Counted from the first letter of the stretch, positions 38,250 to 48,243 are shown. The stretch: DNA of 64,000 nucleotides from Henriciella marina (GCF_027213945.1 NZ_JAPWGW010000004.1:372001-436000), one strand, 5' to 3'. Numbers and translations are program-made. Notes: a model not told the origin generated them from the sequence alone.

Positions 38250-40688
38250 CTATTCAGCAGCGATTTGTGGGAGGGGTGCGCTCGGCTGCTCGGCCAGCAG
38301 ATCGGCGGCCCAGCCAAGCTGTTTCAGCTCCAGCCAGCTCCGGGCGAAGCCCGCTTCCGCGTCGGCCTCAAGACACTGATCCATGAGCTTCTGGTCGGCA
38401 GGGGAGGCGGCGCCGCAGAAGGCAAGCGCGACTTCGCCGAGGCCCAGCTCGAAGAGTCGGCAGCCAAGCGGCGAGGTATAGTAATAGTCCCGCTTCGGGA
38501 TGGCCTTGGCGAGAATGTCGATCTGGCGGTCGTTCAACCCGAAGCGGCGATAGATCGCCTGGGCAGTCGGTTCGAGTGCCCGCTCATTCGGCAGGAAGAT
38601 CCGCGTCGGGCAGGATTCGATCAGGGCCGGGGCAATGGAGGCGCCTTCAATGTCGGCCAGCGACTGGGTTGCGAACACGACGGCCACATTCTTCTTGCGC
38701 AGCGTCTTCAGCCAGTCGCGCAGCCGCGCCGCAAACACCGGATGATCCAAGAACAGCCAGGCCTCATCGAGGATAAGCAGGGTTGGGCGGCCATCGAACC
38801 GGTCTTCCACGCGGTGGAAGAGATAAGTAATGACCGGCGCGACCGCAGACGGCGTCTGCATCAGCTCGTCCATCTCGAAACAGGCTACAGATGACAAGTC
38901 GAGCGCTTCAGCATCGCTGTCGAGCAGGTGCCCATGGGCGCCTTCCAGCGTGTAGGGATGGAGCGCCGCTTTCAACGTATCGGATTGCAGGATCAGGCTG
39001 AGCCCTGTCAGCGTCCGTTCGGCAACAGGCGCTGAAGCCAGTGACTGCACCGCGTCCCACAAGACGGACTTCAGGTCCGGCGTGACCGTCACGCCTTCGG
39101 CTTCGATCAGGCCGAGCAGCCAGTCTGCGGCAAAGCTCGCGCCGCGCTCGGTATCGATGTCTTTCAGGGGTTGCAGCGCCGGACGCTCATCGCCCGCGAG
39201 CGGCAACCAGGTGCCGCCCATGGCGAGCGTCACCGCCCGCGCCGAACGGCCCTTGTCGAAGATGAAGGCCTGCGCGTCCTCGTATCGTTGCCATTGCGCC
39301 GCGAGGAGCGACAGGAGCACCGACTTGCCGGAGCCTGTCGGGCCGATGATCAGTGTATGGCCGACATCGCCGACATGCAGGTTGAGCCGGAACGGCGTGG
39401 TGACTTCGGTCTGGGCCTCTATAAGCGCGCGATCTGCGAGGTGATCGTTCCACGCATCACCTGCCCAGACTGAAGAGATCGGCACGAGGTGAGCGAGGTT
39501 CAGTGTATGGAGGATCGGCTGGCGCACATTGGCGTAGACATGGCCCGGCAGCGAGCCGAGCCAGGCTTCGACGGCGTTCAATGTCTCGCGGATCGTCGTG
39601 AACCCGCGCCCATTGATCACCCGCTCGACGGCGCGGGTGCGTTCCTCGACTTCCTCGCGGGAGGCGCCCATCAGTGTCAGCGTGGTCGTGACATATCCGT
39701 AGGAGACGAGGTCCGAACCGAGCTCCTGCAGGGCCGCATCGGCGTCCAGTGCCTTGTTGTCGGCATCATTGTCGAGAAGCGCGGCCTGTTCGTTGAACAG
39801 CGTCTCCCGAAGGACCGCGCCAACGGATTTGCGTTTGGCAAACCAGTGCCGGCGCTTCTTCGCAAGAAGCTTCTCTGCTTCGGCCTTGTCCAGCGCGATG
39901 TAGCGCGTCGTCCAGCGATAGGAAAAGCCTAGGCGGTTGAGTTCATCCAGCATGCCGGGCAGGGTCGAGGCCGGAAAGCCGAGCAGGGTAAACGTCGCAA
40001 GGTGTGCCTCGCCAATCCGCGGCTCCAGTCCGCCCGCGAAGCTTTCATCGGCGAGCACCGCATCGAGAAAAACTGGCAGTTCCGGAACCGACACGTTGTG
40101 CCGTTTCGACGATATACAGGCATGGAGATAGGTGAGCGTCTCTTCTTCCGAGAGCGGATGGATCTCATCCAGGGCCGTCGCAAGAAGATCGAGCGTCTGC
40201 GCGGCGCGTGTCTGGAAATGTTCGAGCCGCTGGCGCCAGTCCTCGCCGTCACGTTTCTCCGGCCGCTCGATCAGGGCCTTCTCAGCACGGCCCGTCGCAT
40301 CGGCGGGCGGAAGCCAGAGCAAGGTCAGATAATAGAAACTCTCGAACCGGGCACCGGTCTCCTCGGCGGCAGCGCGCCGTTCCTGCTCGATCAGCCAGGC
40401 CGCCGCACAGTCAAAAGTACTCTCTTCAAGCGCAATAGCTTCCGCCCGCACCGCTTCGAAGAAAAGCGCCCAGCCGGACCCGAACCGGCGGAGCACATTG
40501 TTGACCCGTGCGGTGACTGCAACGAGTTCGGCTTCCGTCGAGCTTTCAAGGTCGGGGCCACGATAGCGGAAGCTTGTCTGGAAGGCGCCGTCCTTGTTGA
40601 GGACGACGCCCGGCGCGACGAGGCACGCCCAGGGGAGGTAGTCTGAGAGGTGTGCCGGTTTCGCCGCGTATTCGGAAAGGTTCAGCAT
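38250..40688 (-). CDS. trbE: TrbE, type IV secretion ATPase (VirB4 family)
   Basis: TrbE is the largest secretion ATPase and supplies energy for pilus assembly and DNA transfer. 812 residues; the N-terminal CagE/TrbE domain opens with MLNLSEYAAKPAHLSDYLPW, the Walker A is IIGPTGSGKSVLLSL (about 445-455) and the Walker B is TLLILDEAWLFLD (about 632-642). Its first codons overlap the trbD end by seven bases. Confidence 0.96.
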   Translation of the reverse strand: MLNLSEYAAKPAHLSDYLPWACLVAPGVVLNKDGAFQTSFRYRGPDLESSTEAELVAVTARVNNVLRRFGSGWALFFEAVRAEAIALEESTFDCAAAWLIEQERRAAAEETGARFESFYYLTLLWLPPADATGRAEKALIERPEKRDGEDWRQRLEHFQTRAAQTLDLLATALDEIHPLSEEETLTYLHACISSKRHNVSVPELPVFLDAVLADESFAGGLEPRIGEAHLATFTLLGFPASTLPGMLDELNRLGFSYRWTTRYIALDKAEAEKLLAKKRRHWFAKRKSVGAVLRETLFNEQAALLDNDADNKALDADAALQELGSDLVSYGYVTTTLTLMGASREEVEERTRAVERVINGRGFTTIRETLNAVEAWLGSLPGHVYANVRQPILHTLNLAHLVPISSVWAGDAWNDHLADRALIEAQTEVTTPFRLNLHVGDVGHTLIIGPTGSGKSVLLSLLAAQWQRYEDAQAFIFDKGRSARAVTLAMGGTWLPLAGDERPALQPLKDIDTERGASFAADWLLGLIEAEGVTVTPDLKSVLWDAVQSLASAPVAERTLTGLSLILQSDTLKAALHPYTLEGAHGHLLDSDAEALDLSSVACFEMDELMQTPSAVAPVITYLFHRVEDRFDGRPTLLILDEAWLFLDHPVFAARLRDWLKTLRKKNVAVVFATQSLADIEGASIAPALIESCPTRIFLPNERALEPTAQAIYRRFGLNDRQIDILAKAIPKRDYYYTSPLGCRLFELGLGEVALAFCGAASPADQKLMDQCLEADAEAGFARSWLELKQLGWAADLLAEQPSAPLPQIAAE

Positions 40689-40936
40689 GAAAGATGTTCC
40701 TTGTGACGGGCAGACCGGATTGCGACGGCGAGAAAATCCGGATCGGACCGGGCCATGAGGACGGCTAGCGAGTGTCCCGCCACCCAGACCACAAGCCCCG
40801 GTATCCAGAGCCGGAGGCCGAGGGCCAAAGCGGCTGACAGCGTCCCGATGGCGATGGCGGCCGAACGTGGCGCGCCGGCCATCAGGATGGGTTCGGCGAG
40901 CGAGCGGTGGAGGGGGATCTCGTAGCCATCGAGCAT
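40682..40936 (-). CDS. trbD: TrbD, small inner-membrane protein (VirB3 family)
   Basis: 84 residues with the VirB3/TrbD pattern: MLDGYEIPLHRSLAEPILM, then two hydrophobic helices. Longer in-frame extensions exist upstream but have no family match and would overlap trbC. The start shares one base with the trbC stop. Confidence 0.92.
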   Translation of the reverse strand: MLDGYEIPLHRSLAEPILMAGAPRSAAIAIGTLSAALALGLRLWIPGLVVWVAGHSLAVLMARSDPDFLAVAIRSARHKEHLSC

Positions 40937-41268
40937 CAGAGCACCGCGCCGCCGCCGAAGCTGAAGAAGGTCAGGAAGAACGATGTGGCCGCAAAGGCGA
41001 TCGACAAGCCGAACACGATCTGGATCAGTTTGCGGAATCCGCCAGAGGTCTCGCCGAATGCGAGCGTCAGCCCGGTCAGCGTGATGATGATCACCGCGAC
41101 AATCCGGGCGACAGGGCCTTCGATCGATTGCAGGATCTGGTCGAGCGGGCCTTCCCAGGGCATGCCGGTGCCTGCGGCATGCGCCGGCAAGGCGAGCAGG
41201 CCGACCGATGCAATTAGCGCTGCTGCCTGAACGCTGCGATTGAGCGCCTTGATCTGGTGATAGTGCAT
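40936..41268 (-). CDS. trbC: TrbC, conjugative pilin (VirB2 family)
   Basis: The major pilin precursor: about 110 residues with a signal-like start (ALNRSVQAAALIASVGLLAL, ending PAHA) and two further hydrophobic helices. RP4 TrbC is cyclised after processing by TraF, and a TraF-like peptidase is encoded in this element, which fits. The ATG at 41268 has GAGGAG upstream. Lies 11 bases after trbB. Confidence 0.92.
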   Translation of the reverse strand: MHYHQIKALNRSVQAAALIASVGLLALPAHAAGTGMPWEGPLDQILQSIEGPVARIVAVIIITLTGLTLAFGETSGGFRKLIQIVFGLSIAFAATSFFLTFFSFGGGAVL

Positions 41269-41279
41269 GGAATCTCTCC

Positions 41280-42260
41280 TCAATTGACGATGCTGATGAA
41301 GGGGGCGGCGAGCGGCTCGGTGCGATAATCCGCGCCGTCAAAGCCTGTAATGCGTAGGGCCTGCTCGACGCGCCGCGACCCACTGGCGCGGGACATGAAC
41401 ACGATTACATCAACCGCCTCGCCGATCAGGGCGTAGGGCAGGGCGCTGGTTGCTTCTTCGACCAGCTGTTCAAGCCGGGTGATCCCGCCTAGCGCCGAGT
41501 TCGCATGAAGCGTGGTGATCCCGCCCGGATGGCCGGTATTCCAGGCCTTGAGAAGGTCGAGCGCTTCGCCGCCGCGCACTTCGCCGACGATGATCCGGTC
41601 GGGCCGGAGCCGCATGGTCGAGCGGACAAGGTCGCGCAAGGTGATGCCTGAGCGATGCGTGCGAAGCTGTGTGACATCATCGGCTGTGCAACGGAGTTCG
41701 CGGGTGTCCTCCAGGATGACAATCCGGTCGTCTGCCAGAGCGGGCTCAGACAGGAGCGCATTGGTGAAGGTCGTCTTGCCCGACGAGGTTCCGCCCGCGA
41801 CAACAATGTTAAGCCGGTCTTCCAGCGCCTGCCTGAGCGCGACACACAGCGCCGGCGTCAGCGCACCGGTCTCGACATAGGTATCGAGCGCGATAGGCTG
41901 ACCTGCCGGTTTGCGGATGGCAAAGCAGGGCGCTTCCGAGACGGGCGGCAGGATGCCTTCGAACCGTTCGCCGGAGCCTGGCAGTTCGGCCGACACAATG
42001 GGTGAGGCCCGGTCGCAGGCCTCACCGACGGAGGAAGCGACCAGCCGGATGATCCGCTCGCGCTCGGCGCGGCCTAGAGTCTCCGCAGCCCGCTGCAGAC
42101 CAAAGCCTGCCTTCTCGACCCAGACCGATCCGTCGGGATTGGCGAGGATCTCGATCGTGTCAGGTGCTGCCAGTGCGGCGCCAACCGGCCCGTCAAAGGC
42201 CGTGCGGAGCATCGCCGTTCGGCGGGTCTCGGTTTCGCTGGGCTGGGGCGGGGTAGACAT
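41280..42260 (-). CDS. trbB: TrbB, secretion ATPase (VirB11 family)
   Basis: TrbB is a hexameric traffic ATPase at the base of the channel. 326 residues with Walker A GGTSSGKTTFTNAL (about 152-164), the Asp box ILEDTRELRC, and the Walker B/His box IIVGEVRGGEALDLL followed by GHPGGITTLHAN. It is the first gene of the trbB-trbI transcription unit; the divergent block upstream contains small ORFs and a large helicase gene. Confidence 0.96.
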   Translation of the reverse strand: MSTPPQPSETETRRTAMLRTAFDGPVGAALAAPDTIEILANPDGSVWVEKAGFGLQRAAETLGRAERERIIRLVASSVGEACDRASPIVSAELPGSGERFEGILPPVSEAPCFAIRKPAGQPIALDTYVETGALTPALCVALRQALEDRLNIVVAGGTSSGKTTFTNALLSEPALADDRIVILEDTRELRCTADDVTQLRTHRSGITLRDLVRSTMRLRPDRIIVGEVRGGEALDLLKAWNTGHPGGITTLHANSALGGITRLEQLVEEATSALPYALIGEAVDVIVFMSRASGSRRVEQALRITGFDGADYRTEPLAAPFISIVN

Positions 42261-42461
42261 GACAGCGTGTGGTCCTCATCAGTGATGGAACCAACATCAG
42301 GTCACTATACGCCGCTGCACAGTTGGGGCCGGAGGACACAAAAGGCGCCACCGGGAAGTCCGAGGACGCAGAGGGGCAATTCACAGGAAATCGCGCCGCA
42401 GGGATTGATATCAGACCGGAAGGAGAAAAAAGAACAACGCACGAACAACGAGGAGAAGCCC

Positions 42462-42638
42462 ATGGGTCGCTACATATCCGTTCTCATGGCCGAAAAGGGT
42501 GCGCGGGACTTCCCGCATCATGTCGAACTGCCGATCCCGCCCTTCGGCCTCGGCAAGCGCCTCGACATCATCGCCGCCTGGCTCAACACAAATATCGGTC
42601 CCGACTGGCGCTCACACAGCCATTTTGAGAGGGGCTAA
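42462..42638 (+). CDS. Small protein of unknown function (58 residues)
   Basis: An ATG with a strong GAGGAG upstream opens a 58-residue frame starting MGRYISVLMAEKGARDFPHH. It is probably soluble, with no signal peptide or membrane helix. No family is recognised. It lies divergent from trbB and on the same strand as the downstream tiny ORF and the helicase gene. The good ribosome binding site is the main reason to call it. Confidence 0.5.
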   Translation: MGRYISVLMAEKGARDFPHHVELPIPPFGLGKRLDIIAAWLNTNIGPDWRSHSHFERG

Positions 42639-42641
42639 CAC

Positions 42642-42716
42642 ATGGCCCGCTATATGTTCAGGTCAGAAGAAGATGCCGCAGAGTTCGAAACGGCGATACA
42701 GAGCGAGAGGATCTGA
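42642..42716 (+). CDS. Tiny ORF (24 residues), possibly a gene remnant
   Basis: Four bases after the previous stop, an ATG opens a 24-residue frame beginning MARYMFRSEEDAAEFETAIQ and ending at a TGA. The beginning resembles the start of the preceding small protein (M-x-R-Y). The compact, charged sequence suggests it is either a real micropeptide or the 5' end of a gene cut off when the helicase block inserted. No ribosome binding site stronger than GAGAGGGG was seen. Confidence 0.35.
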   Translation: MARYMFRSEEDAAEFETAIQSERI

Positions 42717-42766
42717 TTATTTTAGATTGAAATCTGGTGGTTGAATAATTGCGCTCCTGATGTGCT

Positions 42767-42783
42767 AATGCACTTTTTGCATT
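42767..42783. promoter_or_regulatory. Inverted repeat upstream of the helicase gene
   Basis: AATGCA and TGCATT arms around a 5-base T-rich centre lie about 20 bases before the helicase start codon. It could be an operator for a regulator; evidence is only the symmetry. Confidence 0.25.
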
Positions 42784-42804
42784 GCCGCTATCAGAGGATT
42801 CGAA

Positions 42805-45800
42805 ATGGAGGCGAGCCAGGCCCGCAGAACCCAATCAGATTCCAGCGCGGACCAGCTCGCCACGATCGCGTCGACGATCGAAAAGTTGCGATTGAAGCTC
42901 CTCGATTTGTCGCTTCGCAATCCGCTGTTGAACTTCAAATTCACCAAACGGACGCTTCGACTGATCGACGAACTCCCTGATCAGGTCTTTTCGTCCCTGA
43001 TCGACGGAAGAAGCTTTTCTTTCCTCCCTCTTCCCGAGCCAACTCAGGCAGAAGTCGAAGAGTGGGAAGCGGCCACGAAGCCTCCCGAAGAGTTCATGCT
43101 AACGAGTGAAGAGCTGAACGAAGATGCATCAGATGTCAGCGCAGCGAAGCGGCGTGATATACCGAAAAGGGATTGGGCGAAGCACAAAGGAATTATTCCG
43201 GAATTCGACCTTCCTTCTGATCCGGGGGAAGGGAGTAGAAGGTCAGTCCATCGAGACCAGAAACTTCAGACACTGGAATGGTACGACTCCTTGGAGTCAG
43301 CCGTCAGGAAGCTCGCGCAGGACGCAAGATCCGCGATCAATGAAACCGGCTCGAACATGCTATTCTTGGGATTTGGTTTCCTTGAGTGGCGAGAGACTGC
43401 GGAAAGTAAGACCCAACTCGCGCCGCTGTTACTGTTGCCAGCGGAGCTCGTTCGCCCTGAAGTCCGACGAGGGCCAAGAGCATATAAGCTACAAGCAAAT
43501 GGCGACGATGTTCAGATCAATCTCGCACTCCGTCAGAAACTTGAAGCGGACTTCGGAATCTCTCTTCCCGAGTATGAGGATGGAACCGGACTCGAGGAGT
43601 ATTTTGACGCCGTCAAGGAAGCGATCGGAGAAAACCGTGATTGGGTGGTTCGGCGTCAGATATTCTTGAGCCTCATTTCGCAATTAGGGCGACTGCTGCT
43701 TTACAACGACCTCGATCCTTCAAATTGGCCTGGTCGCGGGATTTTCGTGAAGAACGAACTCGTTAGATCCCTGCTTGGTGCAATGTCGGAAGACGCAATT
43801 CCGACCGGAGCGATAAGTTACGAAGTCTCCGAAGAAACCATTTCACAGGAAATGGAATTCCCACTCATCGACCGCGCTGATAGTTCTCAGCTCGAAGCGA
43901 TCCGTCTGGTTCTTGAAGGAAAGAACCTGGTCGTGCAGGGCCCTCCAGGGACCGGCAAATCACAAACAATTACAAACTTGATTGCCGCGCTGGTCAGCAA
44001 GGGCAAGTCCGTTTTGTTTGTTGCCGAGAAACTGGCAGCCTTGCAGGTCGTGGAGCGACGACTATCGGGACTTGGTTTTGACCCGTACTGTCTCGAACTC
44101 CACAGTCACAAGACGCAAAAGAAAGCACTTCTGGAAGCGCTCCGTACACGTTTTGAATCGCACCAGCCGCGAGTGAGAAGTGATCTGTCGAAGCTCAAGG
44201 AAAAGGCAGCGAACGTCCGACAAAGCTTGAACGACTATGTTGCAGCAGTAAGCGCGAACACATCGGCCGGAAGCTCTGTTGCAGATCTGCTGCTTGGTGC
44301 CGGGCGGCACACTTTGACAATCGGTGAAACCGCCAGAACGGTGGACCGATTGCGTTTGCCTGAACTCGTGTCGAAGGGGCTCAGCTCGTTGAGGGGCACG
44401 CCGATTGATATCGAAGCACGAGAGGATTTGCTGACGGATCTGGCCAAGACTGCGAAGGAGGTGTCCTCCGACGAGCCGATCAGCGCCAGCCCTTGGTATG
44501 GAGCGAGCAACCTCAGCCTTCTGGAAAGCGACAGGCCCATAATTGAAGGCCAATTGAATGCATTTGCCACGGCACTCAAAGAATTTGACGGGCTCTTGGC
44601 TCAGTTAGACTCTGACTACGGATTGAGCCTGAAAGGGGTCAGTCCGGAACGCGTTCTAAATATGTGGGAATCGACCAAGATCGTTGCCACGTCGAGAGCG
44701 CGAATAGTGGGTGCCACGAAAGATTTCGACGAACTCGCTGAACACCTCTCGCTTCGTGTCAGTCCTTCGTGGAAGATGCTGCGCCGCATCGTGGATCTCT
44801 GCGAAGTTGCAAAGACGGCGCCGATGGCCTGGCTAAATTACAGCAAGCCCGAAATGGATGAGCCGGATGCAGATGTCCAGCTGGCAAGACTTCGATCGGA
44901 AGCTGAGGAGTTAAACGCAGGATTCGATGCCATCGAGGAGCATCTCCTTCGTTCGCGAACGTCCCATCTCGGTGACGCTGAACTCCTCTTGCACAGTTCA
45001 AACCTTGCTACAATTTCCCCGATTGCGCGCTTCTTTTCGAAGTCCTGGAAGGAAGCCAAGTCCGCCATCGTATCTCTTGGGGGAAACTTTTCGTCGGAGA
45101 AGCCGGATGTATGGGCACTTCGCTTAGCCGATCTGGCAGGCCTGCTGCAACGGAGGGAGGCCCTAGCAACAGACAAGGCCGGAAGGCGCCTATTCGACCA
45201 GCTCTTCGATGGCATGGATACTGAGTTTGCCGTTCTCGACGAAATCGTCAGCTGGAGACGCCGTGCAAGAAAGGCGCTTTCAGGAGATGCGGAAGCAGAC
45301 AGGCTCGCAGACTGGCTTCTTTCACAAGACTTCCGTTCGATAGAACGTGTCGCCAGCATAGATCTGAATTCGCCCAAGGAGGAGCTTCAATGGGCAATGG
45401 ATCTCGGCGGCAGCTCCGTTATGGAAAGCTATCAATCTGACTTCTGGACCGGATTGGTGTACGCCTTCGCTCCTGATGAATTTCGACCGCTATTGACGGC
45501 CGAAGGAGGCGGTACGCCTGAGGCTGCGATTGAGATAATTCAAAAGACAGGAGAGGCTGCAAACGCATTAGTTCGTGCGCGACTCTCTGTTGACATAACC
45601 CTCGGGCGGAACACCGACGCAGACTGGCTTTCATTAGAAGATGAGCTGGCGAGGGTGCACCGCCAACTAAATCGCCTGAATCATCTGCCAACCTGGATTC
45701 GCTATGCTCGGTATCGGAAGGCAGCTCTGGATGCCGCAACAGCACCTCTCATACGAGCTGCTGAAGAAGGCTATCCGCTCTTTGAAGATCTCGCGGGTGT

Positions 45801-47826
45801 TTGGCGATACTGCGCCTATCGCAGCTCGGCTCAAACGGTATTCAAGGCCTCTCCGCCGCTGCATGAAAAGAACGGAAGCGAAAGGGACCAGGAGCGAAAG
45901 ATCTTTCGTGCGCTTGACGAGAACATTATGGAGGCGAGGCGGTCAGAAATCGCAGCCAAGGCACATAGCAGGCGACCACCTCCGGGTAGATCGTCGGCGC
46001 GGGTTGGCGATCTTACGGAAATGGCTCTGCTGTCGCATCAGTGGGGGCTCCAGCGGCCTCGGATGTCCATCCGCAATTTGATGGACAGGTCCGGAAATGC
46101 AATTCAGGCTCTGAAGCCGTGTTTCATGATGGGCCCTCTTTCAGTTGCTCAATACCTAAAACCCGGCGGCCTTCAGTTTGACGTTGTCATAATGGATGAA
46201 GCGTCGCAGATGCGCCCCGAGGATGCCTTATCTGCGGTGGCGAGAGGAAAGCAGTTGGTTGTCGTTGGGGATGACAAGCAATTGCCGCCCACGAATTTCT
46301 TCAACAAGATCGGTCTGGAGGGCGACGGAACCGAAGACTACGACGAGGAAGTTGTAGGCGAGAAGGAAGAGAGTATCCTCTCTCTCGCTGCGTCCAAGTT
46401 CGATAGCCGCATGCTTCGATGGCATTATCGGTCGCGGCATGAGAGCCTCATCGCGTTCTCAAACTCGTGGTTCTACGACAACAAACTGATCGTCTATCCC
46501 ACGCCAAACAATACAGGTGATCGTTTGGGAATAGACTTCAATTATGTACCCACGGGCAGGTTCGACCGCGGCGTAAATGATGAAGAAGCGCGCACAGTAG
46601 CGAAGGCTGCGATCCAACACATGCGAGCCCGCCCCGAGCAATCTTTGATCGTCGTTGCGATGAATTCAGCCCAGCGCGACCGGATCAGACAGTACATCGA
46701 CGAGCAGACCCGGAACGACGTTTCCATTGTCAGAGCTGAAGAGGATTCCAGCAGGGGAGAGCCATTCGACGTAAAGAACTTGGAGAATGTGCAGGGTGAT
46801 GAGCGCGATGTGGTGTTGTTGTCCATGACCTACGGGCCGAGTCCTGAGACCGGGAAGGTCTATCAGCGCTTCGGCCCGATCAATCTCGAACACGGCCATC
46901 GCAGACTAAACGTCCTTTTCAGCAGGGCACGAGAACGCATGATTGTCTTCTCTTCGATGAAGGCATCCGAGGTGCTTGTGGGTGAAAGCTCAAAACTTGG
47001 CGTCAGGGCATTGAGCGGCTTCCTCGAATATTCGGAAACCGGTATCCTGCCTGGCAGGGTCGTGCCCGTGGGAAGTGGTCGGGAACCTGATAGTGATTTT
47101 GAGATAGCGGTCGCAGAAGCGTTACGTCGAAAGGGCTATGAGGTCGTCGCGCAGCTAGGTGTAGATGGATTCTTCCTGGATCTGGCAGTGAAAGATCCTG
47201 AGGCACCACAGACTTATTTGATTGGCATTGAATGTGACGGAGCGAGCTATCATTCGAGTAAATCGGCTCGTGACCGGGATAGACTGCGGCAGGATATTCT
47301 TGAGGGCCTAGGCTGGCGAATTGAGCGCATCTGGTCGACCGATTGGTTCCAAGAGCCCGGCCGGGAGCTCTCTCGGATAATCGATGCGATTGAGGATGAA
47401 AAAGCCCGTAGGATTGCTCAAAGACAAAGACCGATTTCGCCTGAGCGCCGGTCACCTCTATCTTTGGAAGAAGACATCTCCATTCAGTATGGTGCGGAGC
47501 AAGAAGAAGATTCGGAGTATCTCGACCCAGACGATACGGTGCTCGAAGAGGCGCCAGCTCAGGATCGGCGAATGTCGCGAAGTGAAGCCCGAGACGTTTT
47601 GATACGGCTGCGCGAGGACACGATTAAGCCAAGTATGCCCGAAGTTCCGCCTGAACGCGGTTTGCTGCGAAAAGTCATGGTTGAGACGCTTTTGGAAAAC
47701 TTGCCCCAAGACGAAACTGAGTTCCGTGACATGATCCCGTTGAAGCTAAGGGAAGGTACCGACTCGGAACAGTTTTCGACGTTTGCTAAAATTGTCTTTC
47801 GTATTCTTCGGCAAGTAAGCGCCTAG
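42805..47826 (+). CDS. DUF4011-helicase-Vsr-like nuclease protein (Hhe-like, 1673 residues)
   Basis: A very large single-gene protein. The N-terminus has the DUF4011 signature LLDLSLRNPLLNF (about 33-45). A superfamily 1 helicase follows with Walker A VQGPPGTGKSQTITNL (near 380), Walker B VVIMDEAS (near 1128), GDDKQLPP (near 1155), HYRSRHE and NVLFSRARERM. The C-terminus resembles a Vsr/MTES_1575 nuclease: SDFEIAVAEAL, IECDGASYHSSKSARDRDRLR-type core and IERIWSTDWF (about 1429-1515). This domain order matches, from memory, the single-gene 'Hhe' defence system. The ATG follows AGAGGA. It is inserted between trbB and copG on the opposite strand. Confidence 0.85.
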   Translation: MEASQARRTQSDSSADQLATIASTIEKLRLKLLDLSLRNPLLNFKFTKRTLRLIDELPDQVFSSLIDGRSFSFLPLPEPTQAEVEEWEAATKPPEEFMLTSEELNEDASDVSAAKRRDIPKRDWAKHKGIIPEFDLPSDPGEGSRRSVHRDQKLQTLEWYDSLESAVRKLAQDARSAINETGSNMLFLGFGFLEWRETAESKTQLAPLLLLPAELVRPEVRRGPRAYKLQANGDDVQINLALRQKLEADFGISLPEYEDGTGLEEYFDAVKEAIGENRDWVVRRQIFLSLISQLGRLLLYNDLDPSNWPGRGIFVKNELVRSLLGAMSEDAIPTGAISYEVSEETISQEMEFPLIDRADSSQLEAIRLVLEGKNLVVQGPPGTGKSQTITNLIAALVSKGKSVLFVAEKLAALQVVERRLSGLGFDPYCLELHSHKTQKKALLEALRTRFESHQPRVRSDLSKLKEKAANVRQSLNDYVAAVSANTSAGSSVADLLLGAGRHTLTIGETARTVDRLRLPELVSKGLSSLRGTPIDIEAREDLLTDLAKTAKEVSSDEPISASPWYGASNLSLLESDRPIIEGQLNAFATALKEFDGLLAQLDSDYGLSLKGVSPERVLNMWESTKIVATSRARIVGATKDFDELAEHLSLRVSPSWKMLRRIVDLCEVAKTAPMAWLNYSKPEMDEPDADVQLARLRSEAEELNAGFDAIEEHLLRSRTSHLGDAELLLHSSNLATISPIARFFSKSWKEAKSAIVSLGGNFSSEKPDVWALRLADLAGLLQRREALATDKAGRRLFDQLFDGMDTEFAVLDEIVSWRRRARKALSGDAEADRLADWLLSQDFRSIERVASIDLNSPKEELQWAMDLGGSSVMESYQSDFWTGLVYAFAPDEFRPLLTAEGGGTPEAAIEIIQKTGEAANALVRARLSVDITLGRNTDADWLSLEDELARVHRQLNRLNHLPTWIRYARYRKAALDAATAPLIRAAEEGYPLFEDLAGVWRYCAYRSSAQTVFKASPPLHEKNGSERDQERKIFRALDENIMEARRSEIAAKAHSRRPPPGRSSARVGDLTEMALLSHQWGLQRPRMSIRNLMDRSGNAIQALKPCFMMGPLSVAQYLKPGGLQFDVVIMDEASQMRPEDALSAVARGKQLVVVGDDKQLPPTNFFNKIGLEGDGTEDYDEEVVGEKEESILSLAASKFDSRMLRWHYRSRHESLIAFSNSWFYDNKLIVYPTPNNTGDRLGIDFNYVPTGRFDRGVNDEEARTVAKAAIQHMRARPEQSLIVVAMNSAQRDRIRQYIDEQTRNDVSIVRAEEDSSRGEPFDVKNLENVQGDERDVVLLSMTYGPSPETGKVYQRFGPINLEHGHRRLNVLFSRARERMIVFSSMKASEVLVGESSKLGVRALSGFLEYSETGILPGRVVPVGSGREPDSDFEIAVAEALRRKGYEVVAQLGVDGFFLDLAVKDPEAPQTYLIGIECDGASYHSSKSARDRDRLRQDILEGLGWRIERIWSTDWFQEPGRELSRIIDAIEDEKARRIAQRQRPISPERRSPLSLEEDISIQYGAEQEEDSEYLDPDDTVLEEAPAQDRRMSRSEARDVLIRLREDTIKPSMPEVPPERGLLRKVMVETLLENLPQDETEFRDMIPLKLREGTDSEQFSTFAKIVFRILRQVSA

Positions 47827-47862
47827 GGCATTCAGCTCAGCACTTCGAAGAGGCTCGCAATC

Positions 47863-48240
47863 CTAATTCCAGATATGTGGATTGGAGCGGTCAACAACGC
47901 GCTTAGTCAGAGCTTGCAATTCCGCCCGCGCTCGCGCTGCATCTGCTGGCGTCTCAAACGGGTTCTTACTTGGCCGCTGTCTCAGCCATTCGAAAATGAA
48001 TTCGATCAAGAGGTCCGTCTGGAACGCTGTTCCGGTCTCCAGCTTCTCGATCTGGTCTTCAACGCGTTCCAGCCGCTGGATGATCGCCGCATCGGGCCTG
48101 TCCTCAGGCGGTGTAAACAACAGGGTCAGAGCTTCGTCGATTAGCGTGCCGACGTGGACATCATGCTCAGCAGAGAACTGCTTCACCTTGCGATGGTTCG
48201 TTTCGGAGACGCGTATATGAAGCCTTGGATTGCGCGCCAT
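47863..48240 (-). CDS. CopG-like ribbon-helix-helix protein of the conjugation cluster
   Basis: 125 residues; the N-terminal ribbon-helix-helix (RLHIRVSETNHRKVKQFSAE) indicates DNA binding, and the rest is helical with a coiled-coil-like middle. Such proteins sit between traG and trbB in related ICEs and may act as transfer regulators. The gene starts three bases after the traG stop, so it is co-transcribed with traG. The normally adjacent trbB is now about 5.6 kb away because of cargo B. Confidence 0.85.
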   Translation of the reverse strand: MARNPRLHIRVSETNHRKVKQFSAEHDVHVGTLIDEALTLLFTPPEDRPDAAIIQRLERVEDQIEKLETGTAFQTDLLIEFIFEWLRQRPSKNPFETPADAARARAELQALTKRVVDRSNPHIWN

Positions 48241-48243
48241 GTT

